Origin: Atriophallophorus winterbourni
Taxonomy: Eukaryota; Platyhelminthes; Trematoda; Plagiorchiida; Microphallidae
DNA: 64,000 bases
Assembly (NCBI GenBank): GCA_013407085.1
Contig: JACCGJ010018107.1
Span: forward strand, 1-64,000
Direction of reading: 5' to 3'
The translations under genes and the position numbers were made by a program. The notes under the pieces were generated by a model. It was given only the letters and a program-made list of their open reading frames with translations, was not told the DNA's origin and did not search any database. Position 1 is the stretch's first letter; each line of letters starts with the position of its first letter. Shown here in pieces: positions 54,407 through 64,000 of this stretch.

Positions 54407-54545
54407 CGCTTCGCTTCGCTATTGCGAAGTGTACTTCGGATATTCACTTTGATACTATTCGCCATTGCGAAGGGCAGTTAGGGCATTTCGAAAATTCGCT
54501 TCGCACTTCGCTTCGCTCCAAAAAAGTGACATTCGTTATTGTCTG
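54407..54545 (+). mobile_element. hAT end fragment
   Basis: About 140 bases equal to the right end of hAT copy A (CTTCGC-rich, ending ATTCGTTATTGTCTG). The other end is absent, so no target duplication can be checked. Confidence 0.85.
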
Positions 54546-55036
54546 GTCAGTACACGCACCTTTGACTTTCTAATCTGATTAACATCTGAGTCGCAGCTTG
54601 CGTTAGCATTACTCAGCTGTTTAGCTTCCCACAAATTCTCCTTAAGTAACGGAGCAACTTGTGGAGTTACGGGATGTAGCGTTGGGTTCGGGTTGATTTC
54701 ACTTTTTAATGAGTTATTGTGGGCATTTACTATTGACTTCAATGTTTCCTCAAATTTTTAGGAACTGTTCTCTAAGTATTTGACGCGATTTTCCAGGTCT
54801 CCTGATTGTGATACATTGGTCCCGGTGCCGTTTAACGACTTTGTTCTACAGACGCTGCACACATAACAGGCACCTGGAATTTCGGCATTATTACTAAAGA
54901 CTACTGCCTCTTTAGTCAAAACTTTATCGCAATTAGTGTGTATCTTAGTAGAGCACATATAACACATGACTACTTTCGATTTCACACTTAACCCCTTTCT
55001 GCAAATTTGACACGTAGTTTTCGTAGGTCTAGACAT
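54546..55036 (-). pseudogene. CR1-C ORF1 N-terminal part
   Basis: Starts with ATG at 55,036 (MSRPTKTTCQICRKGLSVKS). Complete PHD-like finger: CQIC, CYMC-x4-H-x2-C, CYVC-x2-C. Frame change near 54,757. Remaining ORF1 (RRM-like modules) deleted at the hAT fragment. Confidence 0.75.
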
Positions 55037-55410
55037 CCGATAGCTGTTGAGGTTCTCTGGCCAAGGTCGTCTGAACGTTAAATGGGGGTGTTGATAGCCT
55101 CCTCTAAAACACCTATGCGCGTATCGATCGGTTCACGGTTGAGAGATGAAATTTGCGAGGTTCGCGTGGGAACGTATCGCAATGTATTGGATGCAAATTA
55201 CCTCGTAAAACAGTCGTGGTGATCGTAGATTTGATCTTGCACACATGATGCACGGCTTGTTGAATTTAGTTGAAGAAGATCTTCCGAACGATATCGGTCC
55301 CGACCAAGTCAAAACAGCGACAACAAGTTTTGCTCGCGCACACAATTTCCACGGTGATGTGGAAAATAGTAATATTGATCAAAGGACACTAAAGCTGATT
55401 AAGTCCAATA

Positions 55411-56802
55411 CAGACAATAACGAATGTCAATTTTTTGGAGCGAAGCGAAGTGCGAAGCGAATTTTCGAAATGCCCTAACTGCCCTTCGCAATGGCGAATA
55501 GTATCAAAGCGAATATCCGAAGTGCACTTCGCAATAGCAAAGCGAAGCGAAGCTTCGCACTTCGCCATAACGAATATGAGCGAATAATCTTCGCTCAACT
55601 TCGATGTCACCCAAAAACTTCGTTTTCGACAAAAAATTGCTATAAATTGCTATAATTCGTTAATATTCGTTTAAATTCGCTATTCTTCGCTGAAATAAAA
55701 CAAAAAAACTTTTATTTGACAAGGGAGGACTTTTTCATGAGCTTTGGCATTGGAAATATACAAAACCTTCATCTCAAAGGCAGTTAGGCTCCTCCTCTGA
55801 CTCGGTCTCTGAGACCGGGGTTCTGGACCTGGACCTGGTGCCGGAACTGGTCCGGCTGCTTCCAGTCAGAGGGGAGTAGGCCCCCGCCGTGAGCTCCTGG
55901 GTGTCGACAAACTCGACATCCTCAAGGTTGGCCTAGTAGAGGGAGCTTCTTGGCCTTCATCTTCCAGTACTGAAGCACGTCGATGTCCTCCTTTTCCAAG
56001 GGAGATGCCATCCACTCATTCATCTCCTTGACATAGGGAGGAACTGGGGCTGGTTGAGACTGGGACTGGAACTGGTCGACGCTGCCAAAGGCCAATTCCG
56101 GATCAAGATCAAGGTCATGGTGCTCTTGGAGAAAACCTTCAAGATCTTGGCAAGCGGGTTCCGGCATCCTAATGGATGGTGGGGCGTCTGGGGCCAAGTT
56201 GGCCAAGAGCAACTCCAACCACGCACGCAAAAGAAACAAACGCCCAGGCAAGGCGGCAAGCAACCACGCAGAGCGACAAACACCCAAGCAGATCAAAACA
56301 CCCACGCCCTTCGCATCCGGCCACACACCTACGCGAATACATTTAAAATATTAAAGTACAAAAAAATACAACCATTTGTCTACTGACCGTAACTCTAGTT
56401 ACCACCTCAAATGTTAGCTTATAGCAATTAAACAAGCAGTCGGTTGCTAAGTAGCTTACGTCGGTACCTTCAGTCACCATCGGAGTGCACTTGTCTGGCC
56501 TTTGTCTATCAACAAGTCAACAAGTGTCAACATCAAAAACAATTCCCGTAGACAAAGGGTTAAAATATTAAAGTGCAAAAATGAACACTCTTCGCTATTA
56601 GCGAAGACTTCGCTAATATTCGTTTACGGCGAAGTTTGAACTTGCACTTCGTTTTAAGCGAAGCGAAGTATAACGAATTTTTAGCGAAGTTTATTTTTGC
56701 CCTTCGCCATGGCGATAGCGAAGCGAATATTCAACAATATTCGCTTCGCTTCGCAACTTCGCTTCGCTTTAAATCCCAAAGCGAAGTATTCGTTATTGTC
56801 TG
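55411..56802 (-). mobile_element. Non-autonomous hAT element, copy B
   Basis: Reverse orientation relative to copy A. Same CAGACAATAACGAAT termini, flanked by GTCCAATA (55,403-55,410) and GTCAAATA (56,803-56,810), an 8-bp duplication with one change. 1,392 bases, about 95 longer than copy A because it keeps a segment deleted there. Inserted in the CR1-C 5' region; the empty site is seen at 7,650-7,665. Confidence 0.9.
55775..56326 (-). pseudogene. hAT transposase C-terminal remnant (copy B)
   Basis: As in copy A but with an extra hydrophobic stretch (LLAALPGRLFLLRAWLELLL) before PEPACQDLEGF. Ends with the same LQYWKMKAKKLPLL and frame-shifted acidic tail. Both copies share the internal deletion, so they derive from one non-autonomous ancestor. 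Confidence 0.55.
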
Positions 56803-56925
56803 GTCAAATAGATCTCTTCAAGCGAAATCGAATGATGTAAGAATAATTTGAATATGATCAACGAGTGACGAGTAATATTCAAAAGTATCAGAGCACAAAT
56901 TTATGCGTCCGTCCGTTAACGTCAA

Positions 56926-58083
56926 GGTATGTAGTCACTGTAGTCACGAAACTTAACACATTGCACATGCGTTGCCCAGGAATTTGGAACATGACACATT
57001 TTATGAACAAGAACCAATAGCATGAACATAATGAAAAAGGACCAGAATATTGTTTTCTTTCTTATAAACAAATGTAGAACGAATGTGTTAATGGAGACAC
57101 AGGTTAGATCAAGAAGGCTGAGCAGCTAATTCGAGATGAAACAAATTACCTACGGACTTATGCAGACTTGGGAAAACGACTTAAAAACACAATAACAGCG
57201 GCTTCGGAGAAATTGCAGTTAATGTGACAATAGAATGGAGTGAAAATACAATAATGAAGCCGAACTACTCCACCAGACTCGCATTCTACTGACTGAGCAA
57301 TACTCAAAGAGAATATTCAATCACGCTGCTAGTTTCGATGCCAAGAGAATCGAATATCGAGTTATCAAAGGAACTGTGAAGAAGACTTTAATAACCGGTA
57401 AGAGAATCGAAGCAAGCAGTTAACTCGGAAAAACGATTATTCAATGAATTTAAAAGTGTAAATATGGACGAACGACAGAAAGAAATGTGTAAAGAAAATT
57501 AATATTCTGCACGGCCAATTCAAATGATGCATAGTGTTATATGCAGAACACTCCAGTTGCGGAATGTTATATTGGGTACAAGCTGCCTTTTCGGTCAACA
57601 CCAACCGCGATGATTTTGAGTAACGCGGTCGTATACACAAGAACAGTCACGTGTTGCGATCGACCGGTTAGCTGATTGGACGACAGCATGCACATGTTCA
57701 CGCGGGCACAGTCAAGTAGACAGACGCACTCAACACAGGAATCGTTGCAGTCTTTCGACTTCGTTAGCAGCGAATGGGTATAGGAGATTGTTGATTTTCT
57801 GGGCTCCTTTGCAAGATTGTTTAAATTAGTGTTGTCTTTCCACTCTGGCATGACGGGCTCAGGTTTCCTAAATGGTTTCGCCTCAGAATCTTTGCGATTT
57901 GGCGATGAGTGTAGCCAGGATATGACATTGGTCATGTGCTGTTCGGCGTTTTCTTTGCTATACCGATGAAGAGCGCATTTAAGACAAGTATTGCAGGTAT
58001 TACATAGACACAGGTTGTCCTGTTAAGCATTCCGGTCTGAAAACGTTGATAACACTAACAAAGATTACGATGTGTTAACCCTT
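56926..58083. other. Unassigned ~1.15-kb region
   Basis: The longest stretch without recognised repeats. It shows one minus-strand open frame (57,567-57,935) and AT-rich flanks. It could be host or an unrecognised element. Confidence 0.4.
57567..57935 (-). other. Unrecognised open frame, cysteine-rich upstream extension
   Basis: 122 codons from ATG 57,935, open upstream for ~30 more codons without ATG through a run with five cysteines (LCLCNTCNTCLKCALHRY) to a TAA immediately before GACAAC near 58,022. Upstream DNA ends in TTAACAG, which could serve as a splice acceptor. Composition (basic, S/P/K-rich) fits either a host exon or chance. I do not recognise a family. Confidence 0.25.
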
Positions 58084-58729
58084 ATACCGGTTTTTGATGA
58101 CGTTCGAGCCATCGCTGTTAATTCCAAATGAAAGCGTTAGTCGCGAATAGACTGCTCTACATCCACATACATGGGTGTAGGCCAGCAATCAGCACAACCA
58201 AAACCAAATTGCTCCATCACAGAAATACATGGACTTTCACCATTGTCCCGTTTGAACACTCGTCTCTGAAGCGAGCGCAATGTGACCGTGAATTCAAAAA
58301 TGATAATAATCATCACATGCTAAATGCTTAACAGTGAGACACCAAAATATGATCCATCCACGTGTGAATGTAAATGATTTTCTTTAACAGAACATAACGT
58401 GGGTGGATGAATCATACAATAGAGAAGTGCGTTCTAATGCTCATCTGCAGAGTCTGCTCACAATACTGCGACTAGGCTAAATGGGCCATGCGTTCAGATG
58501 GGAAATGGTCGTATTGCAAAATCACGCTCACGAAATGTGAGAGCAAATACTATGAAATATGCGCGAACTGGGGCGCTGAATTACATCACCATATTTGCTA
58601 TTGGAATGCAGATTTTAAATATTTTTACGGAAATTTGAATCTCGTAACAAATGCGAACTTATCAACAAACACTGCCCCACAAGGTCGTAATATTCATCAG
58701 AGCCATTAATACTGGTGATATACAAAAAT
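58084..58729 (+). repeat. Rep-X, dispersed copy
   Basis: Diverged from the array copies; lacks a ~100-base middle block. Its inverted repeat is better preserved (GATCCATCCACGTG / ACGTGGGTGGATG). Confidence 0.75.
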
Positions 58730-58817
58730 TATTCAACATTCGATTGGAATATGTTTTTGACCGATCGTGTATTCATAATGCAGAGAAATTTGTGTGCACG
58801 CGCTTAGAGCAGTTTTT

Positions 58818-58857
58818 GGGTATCGTTTCACTTCTGATAAAGAAGCTTCGTCAGACC
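58818..58857 (-). ncRNA. Hammerhead ribozyme (PLE-A pLTR), stem III altered
   Basis: CTGACGA, stem II CTTCT-TTAT-CAGAAG type and GAAA intact, but stem III reads ACGA instead of ACGT. Cleavage is doubtful. Confidence 0.65.
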
Positions 58858-58869
58858 AAAGGTTATAGT

Positions 58870-59873
58870 TGTGGAGTGGCTGTCAGCATAAATACTCATT
58901 GTCCAATCAGAATGCAGTAGCTGTCAGTGTGTCTATCTCTGTATTGTAATTCCCATGATGATTCATTATGTTTGTTGACGTGTAGTGAATACACATCTGT
59001 CGCTCTGATGTTGACTTTTCTACATGGTGACGAGGGTGATCGACGAGAAAACGTCGGATAGAACTGACAACGCCCGTTTTAGCGGCTTTAATGTTCGACC
59101 ACCGGCAACACTCGCAATGGAATTGATGAAGGATTGGCAGAGAGATGGAAACTGTGGAAGGAACAGTTTAGCGACATTCGGACGTTGCCGAATCTGACGA
59201 ATACCGATAAAACGTATCAAATGGTGACGCTGAGGAATGCGCTTGGTGAACAGGTGACGAAATTCATACAGTGTTTTACCTTTGATGAGAACGAAGACGC
59301 AGACGACTGGGAAACAATTTTCGCGAAGCTCGAAGAACATTACCTCGGTCAAGCGTACCAGAGATGGAGACTGTAGAAGCAACAGTTAAGCCACTTTCGG
59401 ACGTTGGCGAATCTGACGAATACCGATAAAACGTATCAAATGGTGACGCTGGGGAATGCGCTTGGTGAACAGGTGACAAAGTTCATACGGTGTTTCACAT
59501 TTGATGAGAACGAAGATGTAGATGTCTTGGAAACAATCTTCGCGAAGCTCGAAGAATATTGCCTCGGTCAAGTGAACGATACATTTGAACGATATAAATT
59601 CAATTGTCGCGTCCAAGATGCCGATGAGCCGATCAAACATGAAAGAGATCCAGAGCCTCCAAAAGAAATAAATTTGAGCAACCGCACAGTACGTAAATTC
59701 ATTTGAAAAACGGAAGGATGTGGAGTGGCTGTCAGCATAAATACTCATTGTCCAATCAGAATGCAGTAGCTGTCAGTGTGTCTATCTCTGTATTGTAATT
59801 CCCACGATGATTCATTATGTTTGTTGACGTGTAGTGAATACACATCTGTCGCTCTGATCTTGACTTTTCTACA
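58870..59873 (+). mobile_element. Internally deleted LTR retrotransposon (TRIM-like, Ty3/gypsy-type)
   Basis: Two 155-base LTRs (58,870-59,024 and 59,719-59,873), each starting TGT and ending ACA, with only a couple of visible differences. A 5-bp duplication ATAGT flanks the element (58,865-58,869 and 59,874-59,878). A primer-binding-like TGGTGACGAGGGTGATC follows the 5' LTR directly and a purine-rich GAAAAACGGAAGGA precedes the 3' LTR. The 694-base interior has only gag fragments, no protease, RT or integrase. Inserted in the PLE-A pLTR. Confidence 0.9.
59100..59706 (+). pseudogene. gag fragment, tandemly duplicated
   Basis: First copy: EGLAERWKLWKEQF ... TDKTYQMVTLRNALGEQVTK ... WETIFAKLEEHYLGQ, ending with a stop at 59,374. 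A second copy of the same ~220 bases follows (from about 59,356), with its first codons out of frame, then continues into VNDTFERYKFNCRVQDADEP and ends at 59,706. The LAE-W-LW--QF start and the Y--YKFN-R--- block are typical of Ty3/gypsy gag. Capsid-like function inferred; the gene is broken. Confidence 0.75.
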
Positions 59874-60116
59874 ATAGTCACGACAGGGAACATGATTAAG
59901 TAGTAGTCAACCCACCACCACTTATTTGACCTTACCGCTGAACAACCTATACTACAACTACAGTGTTTCACGTCTAGTGGGAATGACCAGGATCAGTGGT
60001 CGATTTTCCTTTTAGTGTGTATCCGCGTCAATCTGATATATTTGAAAACGGTCAAGGTCAGTTGACACAACGGCCCATATGCGAAAAAGTACATAACTAA
60101 CGGGTCTAAGTTTAAG

Positions 60117-60973
60117 CTACTTTGGACAAAAGCGACTATTTAAACAAGGTTGGGGTACACATATCGGAGGCCCCTTATGAACGGATAGATAATGGTAAAA
60201 TGAAAAAGGTAATGAATAACTTCAAAATGGTGGTCTCTAGGTATTTGCGTGGAGTGAAGTTGAGTTTGTGAAAGGGCTTGTGGTAAACCCTGTATCCTAA
60301 GTCTACTCTAAATCCTAGATTCTACGGCCTACCTAAAATACATTTAAAAGGCATTCCTGTAAGACCTATCGTCGACGGTATCGGATCACCTGCGCACGAG
60401 TAAGCTATTAGCTTATTTGTTGAAACCTTTAGTCGGCATTACAGCCTCGTTCATCAAAAACGCGTATGACTTTGTAGCACGCTTAAAGTAGTTAACAATA
60501 TATGACGATGAAATAGTGGTAATCTTAGATGTGAGCGATTTGTTCACCAAAACCGATACAAAAAGTGCGTTACAACTAGCTAGACGGGCCTTGGAATTTG
60601 ATGACAGTTTGTCAGATCGTACAAACTTGAGCGTCTTGCAAATTATCAACGGTGTATCGATCAGCCTAAGCATAAGCCACTTCGTATTTAATGAGCTTTT
60701 ATATAGACAAAAAGAAGGGTTGGAGACAGCCCCGGGATGCGAGGGAATATCAATCCCATATTCGTGAGTACGCCTTGGCGGAGCACGTTTTAGATGAGGG
60801 GCCACATCGTCGATCGAGACAATGCGGCAATATTGAGACGCGGTATTAAACCGTATAGCGAACGCCAACATGCGGAGGCTGTCGAAAATGCCAATGTAGG
60901 TCGACTGGCGGTCAATAAGGTGGATGGGGCAGAAATCTCCACAATCTGGCGCTCGGCACTGATGCGAAAGTAA
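60117..60973 (+). pseudogene. PLE-A copy with internal deletion
   Basis: RT start (FYGLPKIHLKGIPVRPIVDG, without the TAA seen in the units), motif A degenerate (ILDVSDLFTKTDT), up to LYRQKEGLE at 60,725. There it jumps to RQPRDAREYQ, the region after the endonuclease, so RT motifs B-E and GIY-YIG are deleted. Ends with NKVDGAEISTIWRSALMRK. Stops near 60,403 and 60,488. Confidence 0.8.
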
Positions 60974-61047
60974 ATAGTTTTTATTCGCCTTATACCTACT
61001 TGTTGATTAGATTTTTTTTCAAAAATAGCTCAACCTTAGCTCCGTTA

Positions 61048-61184
61048 CAAGCGCTCCTTGTTTACCATTCTTCCACTGTTTCAAGCGCATGTGGATCCAG
61101 ATCTTACTGTCCCTACCTGATGAGTGCAAAGAGCACGAAACCGGTCGTGGGGTGTGAATGACGGAAAAGCATGCAAATGAATAT
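61048..61184 (+). mobile_element. SINE-like element with hammerhead ribozyme
   Basis: 137 bases flanked by a perfect 12-bp duplication TTAGCTCCGTTA (61,036-61,047 and 61,185-61,196), so it was inserted as a discrete unit, probably by reverse transcription. It contains a hammerhead (61,111-61,152) and ends GCATGCAAATGAATATTT. No ORF. Comparable in design to the hammerhead SINEs of schistosomes (Sm-alpha). I see no convincing pol III boxes. Confidence 0.85.
61111..61152 (+). ncRNA. Hammerhead ribozyme, type I, tiny stem III
   Basis: Stem I CCCTAC (61,111-61,116) pairs with GTGGGG (61,147-61,152). CTGATGA 61,117-61,123; stem II GTGC-AAAGA-GCAC; GAAA 61,137-61,140; stem III would be the self-complementary ACCGGT (61,140-61,145); cleavage predicted after C61146 (GTC). 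Every core residue is canonical. The palindromic stem III favours dimeric folding. Confidence 0.92.
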
Positions 61185-61312
61185 TTAGCTCCGTTAGTTA
61201 TGCATTTTTTCGCATGTTTGCCTCTGTGTCAACCGACCTTGACCGTGTTCACTTGTATCTGATTGACGTGGATACACATTAGGAGGAAAATGGACCACTG
61301 ATCCTGGTCATT

Positions 61313-62847
61313 CCAGTTTCAAGTTCGCGCAAGTTGAATCGTCGAAAATCCATATTTTCGAAATATCACCCAAATTACCCACGCGTGCAACAGACCCGGT
61401 AATTTGAAATATTGTTCCTGTTCAAATACCGTCGAGAAGAGCAAATCACTCCAAATCGACCGACATTCTTTTGAAATCTGTGAGATCGAATATCGTGAAA
61501 TCGCAACAGTTTTATCCTAACTCGTTCGCTTTTCTGCACTTAACTCCGATCCAACGCATTCACTCCACCGCTAGTTATCGATCGATCAATAACTGCACTG
61601 ATTCACCCCTCACCGGATTGAAACAATGACTAACCCCAAAAACCCAGACAAAGAAGGCTGCACGTGATGTGTGCAAAATTTGCAAATGTTTCGGCTGCCT
61701 GAGCAAAATACATGTCAATTGTGATAAAACCCTAACAGAGGAAGTGGCATCGATTATCAACAACGTGTCTGTTACATATGCGCTTCATGTCGAAGCAAAC
61801 AGTCTAGCGCCTGCCTATGAGGCAAGGCTTGAGCCTCGGCTAGAAATTTTAGAAAATAATTATCGAATAATTGAGGAAAGGCTTAAAACACTCTTGATGG
61901 ATAAAATTGCCCCAGCGATTCAACCAGAAGCAGATGATGCTCAAGATAAAATAAAGCAATCCGAACTTCATCAATCGACGGAACTGTTGAAAAAAGTCAA
62001 TAATGTACTATCGATTCCAGACTCAGAGGTTACGTCCAAAGAGCTCCAAGTGAACGCGACTCATTCTAGCTAGCTAACATTCGCCCAGATGGTGACTAAA
62101 GGTGATAAGTGTTCGGCGTTATAACTGAGCCCTAAACCTCAGGCAAAAGAGGAAGTTCAATGCAAAACGGTTCCATATCAAAGGGAGCAGAAAAATTCAA
62201 TAAAGCGCATAAAAAAATTAAGTGTAATATGCACCAATATTCCTGAGTCAGAGGTGACGCTCTTTCAAGAAAGGCAAAAGCATGACCGTGAAAACTGGTT
62301 CGGCGTTTGTAATCGAATCGGCCTAGATAGTATACACCCCGTGTCGGTAACTCGAATAACTCGTCATCCGAAATCTCCGAATCAAGCAAAACCACGTCTT
62401 CTAAAAATCACTTTCGTCAACGAAAAGGACATGGAAAATGTCCTACTAAATTCGTATTTGCTCCGAACTCAAAATGACTTACCCAACCGTATATATGCTG
62501 ACGTACCTTGGTGGGAAAGGTCAAAAGCACCGAATAGGCGTGGTCAAACAGCACAAAGGAGTATTATTTTGCTTGACGTTCCAGAAAATTCGGGCGCCAC
62601 AATGGGCTTCGAAAACAAAGAGCACGACCGTAAACCATGGTCATTTATAGCCGAAAATATCGGTTCCCAAAATTCTGTAGTTGTCGACACATACAGAATA
62701 CATCGTTCGCCGATCTATCACAGGAAAGGGGCAAATCCACTTAAGGTTAAGTTTCTTTCAAGTAGCATGGCGGATGATGTTCGAAGCAAACTAAAAGCGA
62801 ACAGAAACAGGTTACCTGAAAACGTTAGATTGTGTCAAAACACATAA
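61313..62847 (+). mobile_element. CR1 (D-related) 5' part
   Basis: 5' region plus a broken ORF1; no ORF2. Related to but diverged from CR1-D copies 1 and 3. Confidence 0.75.
61626..62847 (+). pseudogene. CR1 (D-related) ORF1
   Basis: ATG near 61,626. The PHD-like finger has lost its first part to a frameshift (remaining CKICKCFGC-x4-H-x2-C) and the last cysteine pair is damaged. 61,669-62,073 and 62,254-62,847 are open: coiled region, module 1 (SVICTNIPES ... RLLKITF), ADVPWWERS linker, module 2 (RSIILLDVPENS ... PLKVKFLSSS). Ends at TAA 62,845. Confidence 0.75.
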
Positions 62848-64000
62848 TTTGACCTGCTATGCGGACGCATATATTTGTGCTCTCATACTTTTGGATTTAT
62901 TTCCTCACATTTTTGCCTGAACTGGACAGTTCATATATCATTGAACTCGTCTCAATTCGCACTTTCGGAATATACCCATTTCAACTTCGAGCAAGGTGAA
63001 TTCTTGAAAATTCAAATTTTCAAGTTTTAACCCAATTTTACCGACGTGTACAATATCCTTGGCGATTCAGAATATTGCTCCTGTTCGAATACTGTTGAGA
63101 GGATCACATCATTTCGAATTGACTGATAGTTTTTTCAACACTATCAGATTGAAACTCGTTCAACCGCACCACTTTTATCCAACTCATTCGTATTTTACCG
63201 CTTGGATCGCATCACTCCGATCCAACGCATTCACTCCACCAGTACCTACCGATCGATAAACAACTGCACCGCTAAGTGCACTGACTCATCACTCGTTGGA
63301 TTGTAACAATGACGCGAAGGATGACCTCGATGACCCAGATAAAGAAGGCAGCACATGATGTGTCAAATTTGTAACAAAGGGGTAAGCGCCAAATCCAACG
63401 TTGTTAAATGTTTTGGCTGTTTGAGTAAAATACATACTAAATGTGATAAAGCCCTAACGAAATTAGTGATATCTTTTATTAACAACGTTGATTTACTCGG
63501 TGTTTGCTACGTATGTTGTGCATGTCGAAGTAAACAGCCTATCGATACGACTACAAATCCTCCCCACGAGGCAAAGCTGGAATCTCGAATAGAGATTTTG
63601 GAAAATTGCTATCGAAAACTTGAGGAAACATTTAAACCGCTTTTGGTAGATACAGTTGCCAACGCAATTCGACCCGAAATGAATGTTGCTTAAGACAAAA
63701 AGGAAAAGGAAATTACACCAATAACTGCTCCCTTAACTGAATGTGTTGATAGCTCATCCGAAAGTAATAAAGATGGACCTACTGAACCCTGTTTACCTAG
63801 GTCCTCATCTGGTAAAATTGGGCCCAGTCCTCTGAAAATCACTTTTCTAACGACTGGAAATCTAACCGCTCAAAACTTCTACCAGACGTGAGACTAAGTG
63901 TGCCCAAGCATGTTCCCTCACTGAAACCCAGAGAACCATCGCAACCACAGCCTGATTGCAATCTTGTTATTGACAGTTCAAATGTTACCCCAAAAAACGA
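62848..64000 (+). mobile_element. CR1-D copy 3, continues past window edge
   Basis: Starts with the same 5' terminus as the copy at 13,967. 5' region ~470 bases, then ORF1 with deletions. Confidence 0.75.
63321..64000 (+). pseudogene. CR1-D copy 3 ORF1, internally deleted
   Basis: MTSMTQIKKAAHDV, then a two-base loss shifts the frame; the PHD-like finger is open from 63,355 (CQIC, CFGC-x4-H-x2-C, CYVCCAC). Stop at 63,691. Near 63,820 SSSGKI joins GPSPLKITFLTT, deleting ~550 bases that copy 1 retains, and near 63,855 a further ~26 bases are lost between GACTG repeats. Confidence 0.8.

Larger units (their letters stand above)
54546..56925 (-). mobile_element. CR1-C 5' region, split by hAT copy B
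   Basis: 54,546-55,410 and 56,811-56,925 together align with 7,790-6,801: 5' untranslated region plus start of ORF1 on the minus strand. Confidence 0.75.
58730..60116 (-). repeat. PLE-A pLTR, interrupted by LTR element
   Basis: 58,730-58,869 and 59,874-60,116 together form a minus-strand PLE-A pLTR including a hammerhead. It meets a plus-strand PLE-A copy at 60,117. Confidence 0.75.
60974..61312 (+). repeat. PLE-A pLTR, truncated, with hammerhead SINE inserted
   Basis: pLTR sequence as at 16,762-17,000, split at 61,048 by the SINE-like element and cut at 61,312 where CR1 sequence begins. The hammerhead of the pLTR itself is not included. Confidence 0.7.

Noticed and set aside
1..64000. tRNA and rRNA genes
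   Set aside because: No cloverleaf with paired A and B boxes or rRNA-like segment could be recognised by eye; a tRNAscan-SE run would be decisive.

Overview
This window is eukaryotic repeat-rich DNA with no host gene I can name. Nearly every base I can assign belongs to a transposable element. There are two Penelope-like (PLE) families with GIY-YIG endonucleases, several CR1-like non-LTR families with a PHD-type zinc-finger ORF1, two non-autonomous hAT elements, a pogo-like element holding a nested piggyBac-like element, an internally deleted Ty3/gypsy-like LTR element, and a 137-bp SINE-like element carrying a hammerhead ribozyme. Hammerhead-bearing PLEs, hammerhead SINEs and CR1-like LINEs together would fit a parasitic flatworm. 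That is inference; I see no diagnostic host gene.

Layout. 1-17,624 is a mosaic of PLE-B, PLE-A and CR1 fragments in both orientations, including a nearly complete CR1-A copy with intact ORF1 and frameshifted ORF2 (about 1,768-6,800). 17,625-18,048 is hAT-like DNA. 17,799-51,168 is a direct tandem array of four ~6.89-kb units that differ at few positions. Each unit reads: hAT-like and CR1 fragments; dead PLE-A on the minus strand; PLE-A pLTR; an unclassified repeat (Rep-Y) holding the pogo/piggyBac nest; an inverted PLE-B pair; and a second unclassified repeat (Rep-X). Unit 4 was later hit by a hAT element (44,693-45,989), a complete CR1-A element with both ORFs open (46,067-50,524) and a short (AAG)n-tailed insert. 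51,169-64,000 holds a second Rep-Y, a minus-strand CR1-C copy broken by hAT sequence, about 1.1 kb of unassigned DNA, a second Rep-X, PLE-A fragments with the LTR element and the hammerhead SINE inserted in them, and two CR1-D-type ORF1 fragments.

Function. The only element that looks coding-competent is the CR1 at 46,067-50,524: PHD finger plus two RRM-like modules in ORF1, apurinic-type endonuclease plus reverse transcriptase in ORF2. The hammerheads (15 with intact core residues, 3 decayed) are the most conserved parts of the otherwise dead PLEs, consistent with a role in processing PLE RNA. Because insertions can be compared with intact paralogous sites, several insertion events can be resolved here to the base.
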